From Terriglobia bacterium (lineage in GTDB: Bacteria; Acidobacteriota; Terriglobia; Versatilivoradales; Versatilivoraceae): a stretch of DNA of 64,000 nucleotides. Of the stretch, positions 45,789 through 54,433 are shown piece by piece. How positions within the stretch are numbered: the stretch's first letter is position 1; every line of letters begins with the position of its first letter. A model generated the notes under the pieces. That model had not been told where the DNA came from, made no database searches, and saw only the letters and a program-made list of their open reading frames with translations. Made by a program: the position numbers and the translations under genes. Location of the stretch: positions 2,046,653-2,110,652 of the forward strand of contig OX638355.1 in NCBI GenBank assembly GCA_951813285.1, read 5' to 3'.

Positions 45789-46337
45789 CTACCCCAGGAG
45801 TTCCTCGATGGTGCGTCGGGTATCCTTCATGTAGGCGGGTCGATAGCCGTCGTACCTTTTGACGATCTCTCCCTGTTGATCCACGATGAAGGTTGTCGGA
45901 ATGGCCCGGACGCCTCCGAAATCGTCTCCCACCGAGGAGGCTCCCACCACGACCGGATACTTGATGCGGTGTTGCCGGGTGAACCGCAGGACGTGTTCGG
46001 CGCCGGCCGAATCCATGGAGATGCCCAGGACCTCCACCCCCTTGGAACGAAAGTCCCTGTAGAGGTCGTTCAAGTGCGGAATCTCGTAGACGCAGGGCGT
46101 GCACCAAGTGGCCCAGAAGTTCACCACCAGGACCTTCTGATCATAGTCTTGCGACGTTACGGTTTCCCCGGCCAGGGTGGTCAGTGAGAAATCAGGCAAG
46201 CTCGATACCTGCCGAGCTCCCGAATCCCCGGGTCCGTTAGTGGTCGGGGAAACACAGGACCAGGACAATCCGTGCAGAAGGCAGAGGGCGCCGGCAAGCA
46301 AGCGGCCCCGCCCGGCAATGGTGGGAAACGGATTCAT
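45789..46337 (-). CDS. TlpA/ResA-like periplasmic thiol-disulfide oxidoreductase
   Basis: 182 residues from ATG 46337, preceded by GGGAGAG. An N-terminal signal with a possible lipobox (LHGLSWSC) is followed by a thioredoxin fold with the active site WATWCTPC and the cis-Pro loop AIPTTFIV. It reduces disulfides in c-type cytochrome or other periplasmic pathways. Its ATG overlaps the dsbD stop by 1 nt (TGATG), so it is translationally coupled to the likely electron donor. Confidence 0.9.
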   Translation of the reverse strand: MNPFPTIAGRGRLLAGALCLLHGLSWSCVSPTTNGPGDSGARQVSSLPDFSLTTLAGETVTSQDYDQKVLVVNFWATWCTPCVYEIPHLNDLYRDFRSKGVEVLGISMDSAGAEHVLRFTRQHRIKYPVVVGASSVGDDFGGVRAIPTTFIVDQQGEIVKRYDGYRPAYMKDTRRTIEELLG

Positions 46338-48322
46338 CAACTCTCCCGGCAAGACCCCGGTACGTTTCGACTGATCATTGTTGTTGCCATTGTAGTTGCC
46401 GCCCGCTCGGGCGCACAAGCCTCAGCCTGAGACATGCCCGGTTCCGGTTCTTCTCGGAGCGAGGAACGGCTGTCCCGGGTGGAGTTGGAGGAGGCCTCGA
46501 TCCGTTGGATCCGGGTCAGGAACGGCTCCGGAGGTTCGAATCCTTCCAGGCGCAAATCGGTGCGTTCCCGGCCCGAGGAATCCAGGAAGAGTATCGTGGG
46601 CACTCCCAGGATGCCGAAACGCCCCCGAGCGCGCTCGGCCTCCGAGCCCGATTCAATCAGGGTCAGGTCCAGCTTGAGCCTGACCAATTCCTCGGCGGCG
46701 CTCCGCACCGCGGGATCGGTGAAGGTAAACGTGTCCAGCTCCTTGCAGGGGAGGCACCAGTCGGCGTAGGCGTCGATCATCACCGGCTTCCCCTGCCGGC
46801 GGGCCTGGGCCAACGCCTCTTCCGAGTAGGTTGCCCAGACAATGCCCTCCTTGGGTTCGCCGGGAGCCAGCAGCACCGCCGCCAGCCCCAGCCCCGCTCC
46901 CAGACAGACCAACAGCCCGGCAAAGACCCGGGAGGCGGCGCGCCGGGCCTCCACCAGAATCAGGTAGGCTGCCGAAGCCGCCAAAAAAGCCACCAGCGCC
47001 CAGGCGCCGTAGTGGCCCATCAGCGGGTTGAGGAAGTAGAGAGCCATTCCCAGCAGGACCAGGCCGAAAAAGCGCCGCACGGTTTCCATCCATTGTCCGG
47101 AGCGGGGAAGCTTCTTCAGAGCGCCTGAGAAGGTCCCCAGCACCAGGTAGGGAAGCCCCAGGCCCAGCGCCAGGACGAAGAACATGAAAAATCCATAGGC
47201 CGGTTCTCCCCGGTTGCTGACGTGGACCAGCAACCCGATCACGAACGGCCCGATGCAGGGCGCCGCCACGATGCCCATGGTGAGCCCCATCATCAGCGCT
47301 CCCAGGTTTCCCTGGGAACTCTGGGGGACGAGTCGATTGAAGCTGACCGGCAGGCGGAATTCATAGAGTCCGAACATGGAAAGCGCCATCGCCACCATGA
47401 GACCCGCCAGCCCCAGCAGGACCAGGGGGTGCTGGAGCGCCGCCCCAAAAATCCCTTGGGTCAGGGAGGCTGCCACACCCAAGGCGGAGTAGGTGACCGC
47501 CATGCCCAGGACATAGGCGGAAGCCATCAGAAAGGTGCGGCTCAGCCGTCCCTCGGTCTGGTTGCTAAAGAACCCGATGGTGATGGGAATGATGGGGTAG
47601 ACGCAGGGCGTGGTGTTGAGGGCCAGTCCCGCCAGAAATACCAGTCCCAGGGTTACCGGCAGTCCGTGTCGAGCGATGCTTTCAGACAGAGTATCCTCTC
47701 GCCGAGCGCCGGCGAATTCCTGAAGCGTCCCCGTCTCCGACTCCGAGCCGGCGGCCTCGGGCGAGGGCTGCGACGATCGAAACAGTTCCTGGTTGATCGG
47801 TTTGGGAGCGCCCCCGGCCTCGAGCACCTCGAGGGAGATGGAGAAGGGAAGAGTGACCGGAGCCAGGCACTGGTTGTGGCTGCAGGCCTGGACCGTCACC
47901 TTGCCGCGCACCGGAATCGAGGCCGCGTTATCGATTTGGACAACTTCTCCCGCGGCGGCAATGACGACCCGGCCTTCGTACACGTCCAGCGGCTGCCCGG
48001 GGGCGAACTCGAAGGTGCGACGAATGGGTTGGGGGTATTGGGGCTCGGCCATCCGGACGGCGTCGGAGGGGTCGAAGGCCAGCCGGGTGGGAATCAGATA
48101 GTCCAGCGAGGGGACGTGGGCGTTGATGTGGTAACCCGGCTGAATCGTCAGCACAATGGCTACTTGAAAGGCGTCTCCGGACCGCACGCCGTCCACCGAG
48201 GGAAAGGCCTCGAGAGTGACTACCCGGCGGCTGCCCTGGGCCGGAAAGAGCGGTTGAGTCAGGGCCAGGCAGAGGAAGAGTCCACAGATCCAGCCCCATC
48301 GAATGGTGAAACGGGTTAGCAC
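46337..48322 (-). CDS. dsbD: Thiol:disulfide interchange protein DsbD
   Basis: 661 residues from GTG 48322. An N-terminal signal and periplasmic DsbD-alpha domain (GYHINAHVPSLDYLIP) are followed by a membrane domain of eight TM segments with redox Cys in LNTTPCVYPIIPITIG and VAAPCIGPFVIG. The C-terminal thioredoxin domain has DAYADWCLPCKELD. It carries electrons from cytoplasmic thioredoxin to periplasmic partners, including the TlpA-like protein encoded next. The start overlaps the end of coaE by 7 nt. The last ~45 residues form a low-complexity tail. Confidence 0.95.
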   Translation of the reverse strand: MLTRFTIRWGWICGLFLCLALTQPLFPAQGSRRVVTLEAFPSVDGVRSGDAFQVAIVLTIQPGYHINAHVPSLDYLIPTRLAFDPSDAVRMAEPQYPQPIRRTFEFAPGQPLDVYEGRVVIAAAGEVVQIDNAASIPVRGKVTVQACSHNQCLAPVTLPFSISLEVLEAGGAPKPINQELFRSSQPSPEAAGSESETGTLQEFAGARREDTLSESIARHGLPVTLGLVFLAGLALNTTPCVYPIIPITIGFFSNQTEGRLSRTFLMASAYVLGMAVTYSALGVAASLTQGIFGAALQHPLVLLGLAGLMVAMALSMFGLYEFRLPVSFNRLVPQSSQGNLGALMMGLTMGIVAAPCIGPFVIGLLVHVSNRGEPAYGFFMFFVLALGLGLPYLVLGTFSGALKKLPRSGQWMETVRRFFGLVLLGMALYFLNPLMGHYGAWALVAFLAASAAYLILVEARRAASRVFAGLLVCLGAGLGLAAVLLAPGEPKEGIVWATYSEEALAQARRQGKPVMIDAYADWCLPCKELDTFTFTDPAVRSAAEELVRLKLDLTLIESGSEAERARGRFGILGVPTILFLDSSGRERTDLRLEGFEPPEPFLTRIQRIEASSNSTRDSRSSLREEPEPGMSQAEACAPERAATTMATTMISRNVPGSCRES

Positions 48323-48927
48323 TTCGCCTTTTCCGCCGCCAGAGTTACCAGCAGCCGGTCCACCTGGTGCCGGGTCTGCTCGAGGGTTCCCGAATTGTCG
48401 ATCACGACCGTCGCCAGGGGCAGCTTGGCCTGCAAGGGCCACTGCAGCCCGATGCGTTGCAGGGCCTGGGCTCGGGAGAGCCGGTTCCTCGCCATCAGGC
48501 GCTCCAGCTGCTGGTCGATGCCGCAACTGACCACAATCAAGTGTTGGAACTGTTTGTGGAATCCCGACTCGATCATGAGCGAGGCGTCCACCACCACCTT
48601 CGACGGTGGATGGGATTGTTCCAGCCGGTCCAGTTGTTCCAGAATCCTCCCAATGACTTCCGGGTGAACCAGAGTATTCAACTCCTGCAGTCGGGCAGGG
48701 TCGTTGAACACCAACTCGCCCAGCCGGTTTCGGTCGATTTCTCCGGCCGCATCCAGAATCCGGGTCCCGAAGGCGGCTACCACCGGATCGAAACAGGGTT
48801 GACCTTTCCGAATCAGGCCGTGGGCCACCCGGTCTGCGTCAATCACGTTGAAACCGTGCTCCGCAAGCCAGTTGCAGACCGTTGACTTCCCGGAGGCGAT
48901 GCCCCCCGTCAAGCCTACTCTAAGCAT
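48316..48927 (-). CDS. coaE: Dephospho-CoA kinase
   Basis: 203 residues, standard CoaE length. P-loop GLTGGIASGKST at residues 5-16, then the conserved VIDADRVAHGLIRKG and FNDPARLQELNTLVHPEV (ARxxLxxIxHP-type motif). It phosphorylates dephospho-CoA at the 3'-OH in the last step of coenzyme A synthesis. The 3' end overlaps dsbD by 7 nt. Confidence 0.96.
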   Translation of the reverse strand: MLRVGLTGGIASGKSTVCNWLAEHGFNVIDADRVAHGLIRKGQPCFDPVVAAFGTRILDAAGEIDRNRLGELVFNDPARLQELNTLVHPEVIGRILEQLDRLEQSHPPSKVVVDASLMIESGFHKQFQHLIVVSCGIDQQLERLMARNRLSRAQALQRIGLQWPLQAKLPLATVVIDNSGTLEQTRHQVDRLLVTLAAEKAKC

Positions 48928-48948
48928 AGCTCAGGGCTGTCCAAGTTT

Positions 48949-49881
48949 CTATTTCCGAGACAGAACACGAGCCGCTTGAACCGTGTTCTTCATCAGAAGC
49001 GCGATGGTCAGCGGACCGACCCCGCCGGGAACGGGGGTGGCGGCAGAGGCCACTCGGGAGACGCTTGACCACTGGGCATCGCCCACCAGGATCGAGTGGA
49101 TCCCTTTGCTGCGATTGCGTTCGTATCGAGGCCGTAGCGAAGGGTCCTCCGCGAGCAGCCTTTCCAGTCCGGGCCCCTCGACCCGGTTGATTCCGACGTC
49201 GACGACCACGGCTCCGGGCTTGACGAAATCGGCCGTCACCATGGCCGGCCTACCCACGGCAGCCACCAGAATGTCGGCGGATCTGGCGACCGCTTCCAGG
49301 TCGCGGGTTCTGGAGTGGCAGAAGGTGACCGTGGCGTGCTGTTGCAACAACAGCAGGCCCAACGGCTTGCCCACCAGATTGCTGCGCCCGATAACCACGG
49401 CGCGGGCGCCCTGGAGGGGAATCCCTTCCCGGCGAAGAACCTCCATGACCCCGCTCGGGGTGCAGGGCCGCAGGCCCTCCCGGCCCAAAGCCAGCGCTCC
49501 GGCATTCATGGGATGCAGGCCATCCACGTCCTTGGCGGGGTCGATGGCCAGCAGCACTGGTTGTTCGTCGATCTGGCCAGGCAGCGGCAACTGAACCAGG
49601 ATGCCGTGGATCGAGTCCCGCCGGTTCAGATCGGAGATGCATTGAAGGAGTTGGGCCGTCGTGGTTTCCTGCGGCAGCGCCACCAGTTTGCTGTGCACTC
49701 CCAGCGATTGGCAGGCCTTGATCTTGTTCCTGACGTAGACGCGTGAGGCCGGGTGGTCGCCCACCAGCACGGCCGCCAGTCCGGGTACCACCCCCCTGTC
49801 TTTCAGGCGCGCCACCTCAAGGCCCACTTCCTCTCTGATCTCCTGTCCGATCCTCTTGCCGTCGATGATCTTGGCTGTCAT
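48949..49881 (-). CDS. folD: Methylenetetrahydrofolate dehydrogenase/cyclohydrolase
   Basis: 310 residues from ATG 49881 (MTAKIIDGKRIG). Catalytic Tyr49 and Lys53 are in the YVRNK motif; other signatures are PLPGQIDEQ, the NADP-binding IGRSNLVGKPLG and PVPGGVGPLTIALL. It interconverts 5,10-methylene-, methenyl- and 10-formyl-tetrahydrofolate. A 21-nt gap to coaE suggests co-transcription. The upstream 200 nt are shared with the divergent aroF leader region. Confidence 0.96.
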   Translation of the reverse strand: MTAKIIDGKRIGQEIREEVGLEVARLKDRGVVPGLAAVLVGDHPASRVYVRNKIKACQSLGVHSKLVALPQETTTAQLLQCISDLNRRDSIHGILVQLPLPGQIDEQPVLLAIDPAKDVDGLHPMNAGALALGREGLRPCTPSGVMEVLRREGIPLQGARAVVIGRSNLVGKPLGLLLLQQHATVTFCHSRTRDLEAVARSADILVAAVGRPAMVTADFVKPGAVVVDVGINRVEGPGLERLLAEDPSLRPRYERNRSKGIHSILVGDAQWSSVSRVASAATPVPGGVGPLTIALLMKNTVQAARVLSRK

Positions 49882-50041
49882 GGTGGGGGGGGGGCAGCCT
49901 CCGGGTCGAACGGGTGTTGGAAGGCGAATCGGCGGCCGGCGCCGCCTATTCACTTCCCGGGCAACGGCCGGGGCCGCCAGGGGAAAATGGTAGCATGGAT
50001 TCCGGGGATAGGAGGGAAGGACTGCAACGGCCCATTTCATA

Positions 50042-50069
50042 TTGACAATGCCCGAGGATGGACTATGAT
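50042..50069 (+). promoter_or_regulatory. aroF leader promoter
   Basis: Perfect TTGACA (50042-50047), a 16-nt spacer and TATGAT (50064-50069, one mismatch to consensus). The predicted start site near 50076 gives a 260-nt untranslated leader before aroF, long enough to hold the attenuator. Confidence 0.7.
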
Positions 50070-50113
50070 GGGTTTGTAGGCTAGGGTCGGTGAAGTTGCC
50101 TTGGAGTTTGTCC

Positions 50114-50260
50114 GTGTCTTCGCAAACTTTTATATCGAAACTGACAGTGCGCTCGGGTTTTGAAGTCCTGCGACCGGCGACGCGCCAGAATCGGCCTTAT
50201 TCCAGCTTCGGTTCCTTTAGCAGCCTGTCCTGGTATTTTCGGGGCAGGCGGGCGGATTGA
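50114..50260 (+). CDS. Putative aroF leader peptide (48 residues, Trp-Tyr-Phe codons)
   Basis: GTG 50114 to TGA 50258-50260, with GGAG at 50103-50106, 7 nt upstream of the start. Aromatic codons cluster in the last third: Tyr29, Phe32, Phe35, then Trp40-Tyr41-Phe42 (TGG TAT TTT at 50231-50239), followed by an Arg-rich tail and the stop. The peptide has no similarity to a folded domain. Its codons overlap the first hairpin of the attenuator, as in trp- and phe-type leader peptides. Reading the three aromatic amino acids in one leader would suit DAHP synthase, which feeds all three pathways. Assigned from sequence alone. Confidence 0.6.
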   Translation: MSSQTFISKLTVRSGFEVLRPATRQNRPYSSFGSFSSLSWYFRGRRAD

Positions 50261-50319
50261 ATCGAGCTGAGGATGATCCTTGGAATGAATTCAAGCCCGC
50301 CTCCCCGGCGGGCTTTTTT
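50224..50319 (+). promoter_or_regulatory. aroF transcription attenuator (alternative hairpins)
   Basis: Segment 1 CCTGTCC (50224-50230) pairs with GGGCAGG (50242-50248). The same region, GGGG-CA-GGCGGGC (50241-50253), can instead pair with GCCCGCC-T-CCCC (50295-50306), an 11-bp antiterminator. If that does not form, GCCCGCC (50295-50301) pairs with GGCGGGC (50307-50313) in the terminator. The hairpins are mutually exclusive. The leader stop codon (50258) lies 5 nt past segment 2. Confidence 0.65.
50293..50319 (+). terminator. Intrinsic terminator in the aroF leader
   Basis: Stem AAGCCCGCC / GGCGGGCTT with loop TCCCC (50302-50306), followed by T6 (50314-50319). It is a textbook rho-independent terminator placed 18 nt before the aroF ATG, so it must be bypassed for aroF expression. 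Confidence 0.85.
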
Positions 50320-50337
50320 GCGGTTAAGGAGTATCTC

Positions 50338-51357
50338 ATGATCATTTCCATGATCCGTCAGGCTACCAGCCAACAGGTGGATTACGTGTGCGACAAGATA
50401 AAGAGTTTCGGCTATGCAGCCCATCCCATCCAGGGTTCGGAACGAGTGGTCATCGGAGCCGTCGGTGACGGCAAAGACAAGGACCGGGTCATCTCGGTCA
50501 TGGAATCGGTCCCCGGGGTGGAGTCGGTCATTCCCATCCAGCAGCCCTTCAAGCTGGTGGGCAAGGAGCTGAAGCAGGAGCGTACTGTTGTCCAGATGGA
50601 CGGTTTCACCATCGGAGGGGACCAGTTCGTGGTCATGGCCGGTCCCTGCTCGGTCGAGTACCGGGAACAACTCATGCAGACGGCCGAAAGCGTCAAGGCA
50701 GCCGGCGCCAAGGTTCTTCGAGGCGGGGCCTACAAGCCGCGGACCTCTCCCTACGATTTCCAGGGCCTGGAGGAGGAAGGGCTCAAGCTGCTGGCGGAGG
50801 CTCGGGAGCGAACCGGGCTGAAGATCATTACCGAGGTCGTCAATACGGAGAACGTCGATCTGGTGAACGAATACACCGATATCTTCCAGGTCGGAGCCAG
50901 GAACATGCAGAACTTTGCCCTGCTCAAGCGGCTGGGCAGGACCCGCAAGCCCGTCCTGCTCAAGCGGGGCATGATGTCGACGCTCAAGGAGTTCCTCATG
51001 TCCGCGGAATATATCGTCTCCCAGGGCAATTCCCAGGTCATTCTCTGTGAGCGCGGCATCCGCACCTTCGAGACCTACACCCGCAATACCCTCGATATCT
51101 CGGCCGTACCGGCCCTGCAGCAACTCTCCCACCTGCCGGTGGTGGTGGACCCCAGCCACGGCACCGGCAAACGCAACCTCATTGCTCCCGTTTCCAACGC
51201 GGCAGTCGCCGTGGGCGCCCACGGGCTGCTGGTGGAGGTTCACCCCAAGCCGGAGGAGGCCTTCTCCGACGGACCTCAGTCACTGCTGCCCGCTGAATTT
51301 GAAGCGCTGATGGAGGGAGTCAGGAAATACGTGACCGTGGATGGGCGCGGCATGTAA
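50338..51357 (+). CDS. aroF: 3-deoxy-7-phosphoheptulonate (DAHP) synthase with N-terminal regulatory domain
   Basis: 339 residues from ATG 50338, with AAGGAGTATCTC upstream; a frame from 50257 would begin inside the attenuator. Residues 1-75 form a ferredoxin-like (ACT-related) regulatory domain as in Thermotoga-type DAHP synthases, which responds to Phe/Tyr. The TIM barrel has [44 protein letters not shown] and [12 protein letters not shown]. It condenses PEP and erythrose-4-phosphate to start the shikimate pathway. Control appears to be at two levels, allosteric and attenuation. Confidence 0.96.
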   Translation: MIISMIRQATSQQVDYVCDKIKSFGYAAHPIQGSERVVIGAVGDGKDKDRVISVMESVPGVESVIPIQQPFKLVGKELKQERTVVQMDGFTIGGDQFVVMAGPCSVEYREQLMQTAESVKAAGAKVLRGGAYKPRTSPYDFQGLEEEGLKLLAEARERTGLKIITEVVNTENVDLVNEYTDIFQVGARNMQNFALLKRLGRTRKPVLLKRGMMSTLKEFLMSAEYIVSQGNSQVILCERGIRTFETYTRNTLDISAVPALQQLSHLPVVVDPSHGTGKRNLIAPVSNAAVAVGAHGLLVEVHPKPEEAFSDGPQSLLPAEFEALMEGVRKYVTVDGRGM

Positions 51358-51393
51358 ACGGCGGCTCATTCAGGTCCTGACCTGGGGATGCGC

Positions 51394-52239
51394 TCAGCCG
51401 CCCGCGCCAACGACCGCAGCCCGCACCGGGGCGCGAGACGACCGACTGCCCGGCTTGGAGCGCCTGTACTCGATCATCTGAGCCACCACGCTCACGGCGA
51501 TTTCCTCGGGTAGAATGGCGTTGATTTCAACCCCCATGGGGGATTGGACCCGATCCAGCGCTTCCTGGGGAATGCCCTCCTCCCGCAGATTCTGAAACAA
51601 CGTTCTCTTCTTGACCTTGCTTCCGATCATTCCGATGTAGCGCGCGCGGGTGCGGGCGGCCCAGCCGAGGACGGTCTGGTCTTCCTGATGGCCGCGGGTG
51701 ACGATCACGACGTAGGAAAACTCGTTGGGATGGATGGCTTCAAAGGCCGCCTCGAAGCTCTCCGAGTAGATCCGAGTGGCTTCAGGGAAACGCTCGGCGT
51801 TGGCGTACTGGGGACGATTGTCGATGATGACCGAGTTGAAGCCGGCCAGCACCGCCACCTTGGAGATGAACTTGGACACGTGGCCGGCCCCGAAGATATA
51901 GACCGTGGGGGTAGCCAGGATAGGTTCCACGAAGACTTCGACCTTGCCGCCGCAGATCAGCCCGGCCTCCAGGTTGGAGGTGTCGGTCAGGTCGAAGAGC
52001 AGGCGCTTGGGTTTTTCCGCCGCCATCACCTGGCGGGCAGCCTTCCAGACATCGTTTTCCACACAGCCGCCCCCGACCGTGCCCAGGGTGGAACCGTCCT
52101 CGCGCACCAGGATCTTGGCGGTTTCGAAGCTGGGGACCGACCCCCGGATCTGAATAATGGTGGCCAGGGCCGCCCGTTTCCCCTGTTGGCGCAGGCGTGT
52201 AATTTCTTCGTAGATATCGACGTTCCTGGAGGTGGTCAT
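51394..52239 (-). CDS. XdhC/CoxI family molybdoenzyme maturation protein
   Basis: 281 residues. N-terminal XdhC_CoxI domain (LATIIQIRGSVPSFETAKIL, TVGGGCVENDVW, LICGGKVEVFVEPIL) followed by the C-terminal Rossmann domain (VYIFGAGHVSKFISKVAVLA). XdhC proteins bind molybdenum cofactor, aid its sulfuration and load xanthine-dehydrogenase-type enzymes. No molybdoenzyme subunit is encoded nearby, so the client is elsewhere. It is convergent with aroF, 36 nt apart. Confidence 0.9.
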   Translation of the reverse strand: MTTSRNVDIYEEITRLRQQGKRAALATIIQIRGSVPSFETAKILVREDGSTLGTVGGGCVENDVWKAARQVMAAEKPKRLLFDLTDTSNLEAGLICGGKVEVFVEPILATPTVYIFGAGHVSKFISKVAVLAGFNSVIIDNRPQYANAERFPEATRIYSESFEAAFEAIHPNEFSYVVIVTRGHQEDQTVLGWAARTRARYIGMIGSKVKKRTLFQNLREEGIPQEALDRVQSPMGVEINAILPEEIAVSVVAQMIEYRRSKPGSRSSRAPVRAAVVGAGG

Positions 52240-53004
52240 TCCGGGTTCCTCTTCGATCGGGGCGTTCTGCTTTGCGGCCCTGAGCCCTCACAGGCCGACA
52301 GGTATGCCAGTATAAACCAACTGGAGTGGAGAGTGGAGATAAGACAGTGGACAGTGGAGAGTGGTTAGGGGAGAGTCCCGGGAGCAGGCGAGCTCCCTGT
52401 GACGTGGTTGCATTCTTTGCCTGAAACAAAGGAAAAAAGACAAAAGAATAAAGAGGAATCCACGAAGGGCCACGAAGAACGACGAAGGGCCACTAAGGCG
52501 TTGAGGTGAGCCGCGACGGGATACCACGGTCGCGAAGGGATGGTCGATTTCTGATTGTTTCACACTCGTATGATCCGCCCACCAGGGCTGGGGCGACACT
52601 TGTTAGCAATTGATAATCCCCGGGCGAACGCCCGGGCGACCCATTGAGCCGCGGAGCGGCGGCAGCAGGTAGCCGTGGGCGTGAGCCCATGGAAAGGAGT
52701 AGCTCCACGTCGAGCCGCGAAGGCGGCGACTTGAAAACCGCGTTCCGAGACCCCACGGCCTCCCCAAAGCCACGCCTGTCAGGAACTCCCCTGTTTCACT
52801 CTCGTATGAGCCGCCCGACAGGGCGGCGGCCGGACCTATTTCTGAGACAGGACACCAGATGACAACCGCATCGAAAAAATCACTCTCCACTCATCATTCA
52901 TCATTCATCATTCATCACTTTCCACTCTCCACTGTCTTCTGGCCGTTCGCCTCGGCCGCGTGTAGAATGGCCTCCACCAGTGAGATGACCGGGGGGTGTT
53001 CGAG
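52240..53004. other. Intergenic region filled by a composite repeat
   Basis: 765 nt between divergent genes, mostly the 52322-52936 element. No coding region is supported. The aldehyde dehydrogenase start lies 69 nt after the element ends. Confidence 0.55.
52322..52936. repeat. Composite intergenic repeat with inverted microsatellite ends
   Basis: The left end (52323-52364) carries GTGGAGAGTGGAGA and AAGACAGTGGACAGTGG; the right end (52881-52936) is roughly its inverse, plus three copies of TCATTCA-like 7-mers. Inside, in order: A-rich CTGAAACAAAGG leader, a CACGAAGG block (about 52459-52575), TTGTTAGCAATTGATAATCC, the CCCCGGGCGAACG hairpin and the GAGCCGCGGAGCGGC module (52645-52730). Most complete copy in the window. 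Confidence 0.75.
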
Positions 53005-54420
53005 ATGAAAATGTTCCTGGCGGACCAATGGGTCGAAAGATCGGAAAAGATCGAAGTGAGAAATCCCTTTGACGACAGCGTGGTCGATACCGTGCCTCGG
53101 GCCGGTTTGGCCGATGTGGACAGCGCGCTGGAAACCGCTCAGCAGGGGGCGGACCTCATGAGGCGGATGGACGCCTATGAGCGGTATGAATTGCTGGCCA
53201 GAGCCACCCGCCTGGTTGAAGAGCGCAGCGAGGACCTGGCCAGGACCATCACCCTGGAGGAAGGCAAGATCATCGGAGAGGCCCGGGTGGAAGCCTCGCG
53301 GGCCGCCCAGACCCTGGAGGTCTCGGCCGAAGAGGCCAAGCGGGTGACGGGCGAGATGATTCCACTTGGGGGAGCGCCCGGCTCGGGCAACCGCTTGGGG
53401 TTCACCCTGCGGGTTCCCTGCGGGGTGGTCGCCGCGGTGACGCCCTTCAATTTCCCGCTGAACCTGGTGGCCCACAAGGTTGGACCCGCCCTGGCCGCGG
53501 GTAACAGCGTGATCATCAAGCCTGCCAGCGATACTCCGCTGTCCGCGTTGAAGCTCACCGAGATCATGCTCGAAGCGGGGTTCCCGCCTCCGGCCGTTCA
53601 ATGCATCACCGGGGGCGGAGGGGAGATCGGCCGGGCACTGTGCGCCGATCGGCGGGTCCGGAAAATCACCTTCACCGGCAGCCGGGACGTGGGGGAGGAC
53701 ATCTGCAAGACTGCCGGGTTGAAGAAAGTCACCATGGAGCTGGGCAGCAACGCCCCGCTGATCGTCATGCCCGACGCCGACCTGGAGAAAGTGTGCCAGG
53801 CCATTCTGGCCACCGGCTACAGCAACGCCGGTCAGGTGTGCATCAGCGCCCAGAGGGTCCTGGCGCTTTCCGATATCTATGGAGAGCTCGGAGAAGCCTT
53901 GAGCCCCAAGGTGAAGTCCATGAGTTTCGGCAACCCGCTGAGCAGGGACATCGGCATGGGGCCCATGATCCGAGAGTCGGATGCCGAGCGCGTGCAGTCC
54001 TGGGTGCAGGAGGCGGTTGCAGGTGGGGCCCGGCTGCTGGCCGGCGGAGACCGCCAGGGAACCTTGCACTCGCCGACCCTGGTCGGGGACGTGGACCCCG
54101 CCATGCGTATTTCCTGTGAGGAGTTGTTCGGCCCGGCAGTAGCGCTCAGCTCCTGCCCTTCGGTGGATGAGGCTGTCAGGCTCGCCAACGATACCCACTA
54201 TGGACTGTCCGCCGGGATCTTTACCGAGAACCTGGATTGGGCCATGAAGTTTGCCCGCGAGGTGGACTCCGGCAACCTGCATGTCAATTGGGGACCCCAG
54301 TGGAGAGCGGATCTGATGCCCTACGGTGGGTTGAAGGACAGTGGATTCGGCAAGGAAGGCCCAAAATACGCCATCCATGAAATGACGGAACAGAAAATGG
54401 TGGTCTTGCACCTGAAGTGA
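53005..54420 (+). CDS. NAD(P)-dependent aldehyde dehydrogenase
   Basis: 471 residues from ATG 53005 (MKMFLADQWVERSEK); GTG 52996 is an alternative. Family motifs: TPFNFPLNLVAHKVGPALAA, the general base Glu245 in VTMELGSNAPLIV, the nucleophile Cys279 in NAGQVCISAQRV, and EELFGPAVALSSCPS. Resembles the lactaldehyde/phosphonoacetaldehyde/GapN-like group more than betaine-aldehyde types, but the substrate is not set by sequence. It starts 13 nt before the galU gene begins after its stop, so the two may be co-transcribed. Confidence 0.92.
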   Translation: MKMFLADQWVERSEKIEVRNPFDDSVVDTVPRAGLADVDSALETAQQGADLMRRMDAYERYELLARATRLVEERSEDLARTITLEEGKIIGEARVEASRAAQTLEVSAEEAKRVTGEMIPLGGAPGSGNRLGFTLRVPCGVVAAVTPFNFPLNLVAHKVGPALAAGNSVIIKPASDTPLSALKLTEIMLEAGFPPPAVQCITGGGGEIGRALCADRRVRKITFTGSRDVGEDICKTAGLKKVTMELGSNAPLIVMPDADLEKVCQAILATGYSNAGQVCISAQRVLALSDIYGELGEALSPKVKSMSFGNPLSRDIGMGPMIRESDAERVQSWVQEAVAGGARLLAGGDRQGTLHSPTLVGDVDPAMRISCEELFGPAVALSSCPSVDEAVRLANDTHYGLSAGIFTENLDWAMKFAREVDSGNLHVNWGPQWRADLMPYGGLKDSGFGKEGPKYAIHEMTEQKMVVLHLK

Positions 54421-54433
54421 GCGTTGGGAACCC

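Noticed and set aside
46498-46560. tRNA-like T-arm GGTTCGAATCC on the plus strand
   Set aside because: It lies within the dsbD coding frame, and no matching acceptor stem, D-arm or anticodon arm could be built around it.
50058-50084. ATG mini-ORF with one Tyr and one Phe upstream of the aroF leader peptide
   Set aside because: It overlaps the promoter -10, has no properly spaced ribosome-binding site and would not be on the transcript.
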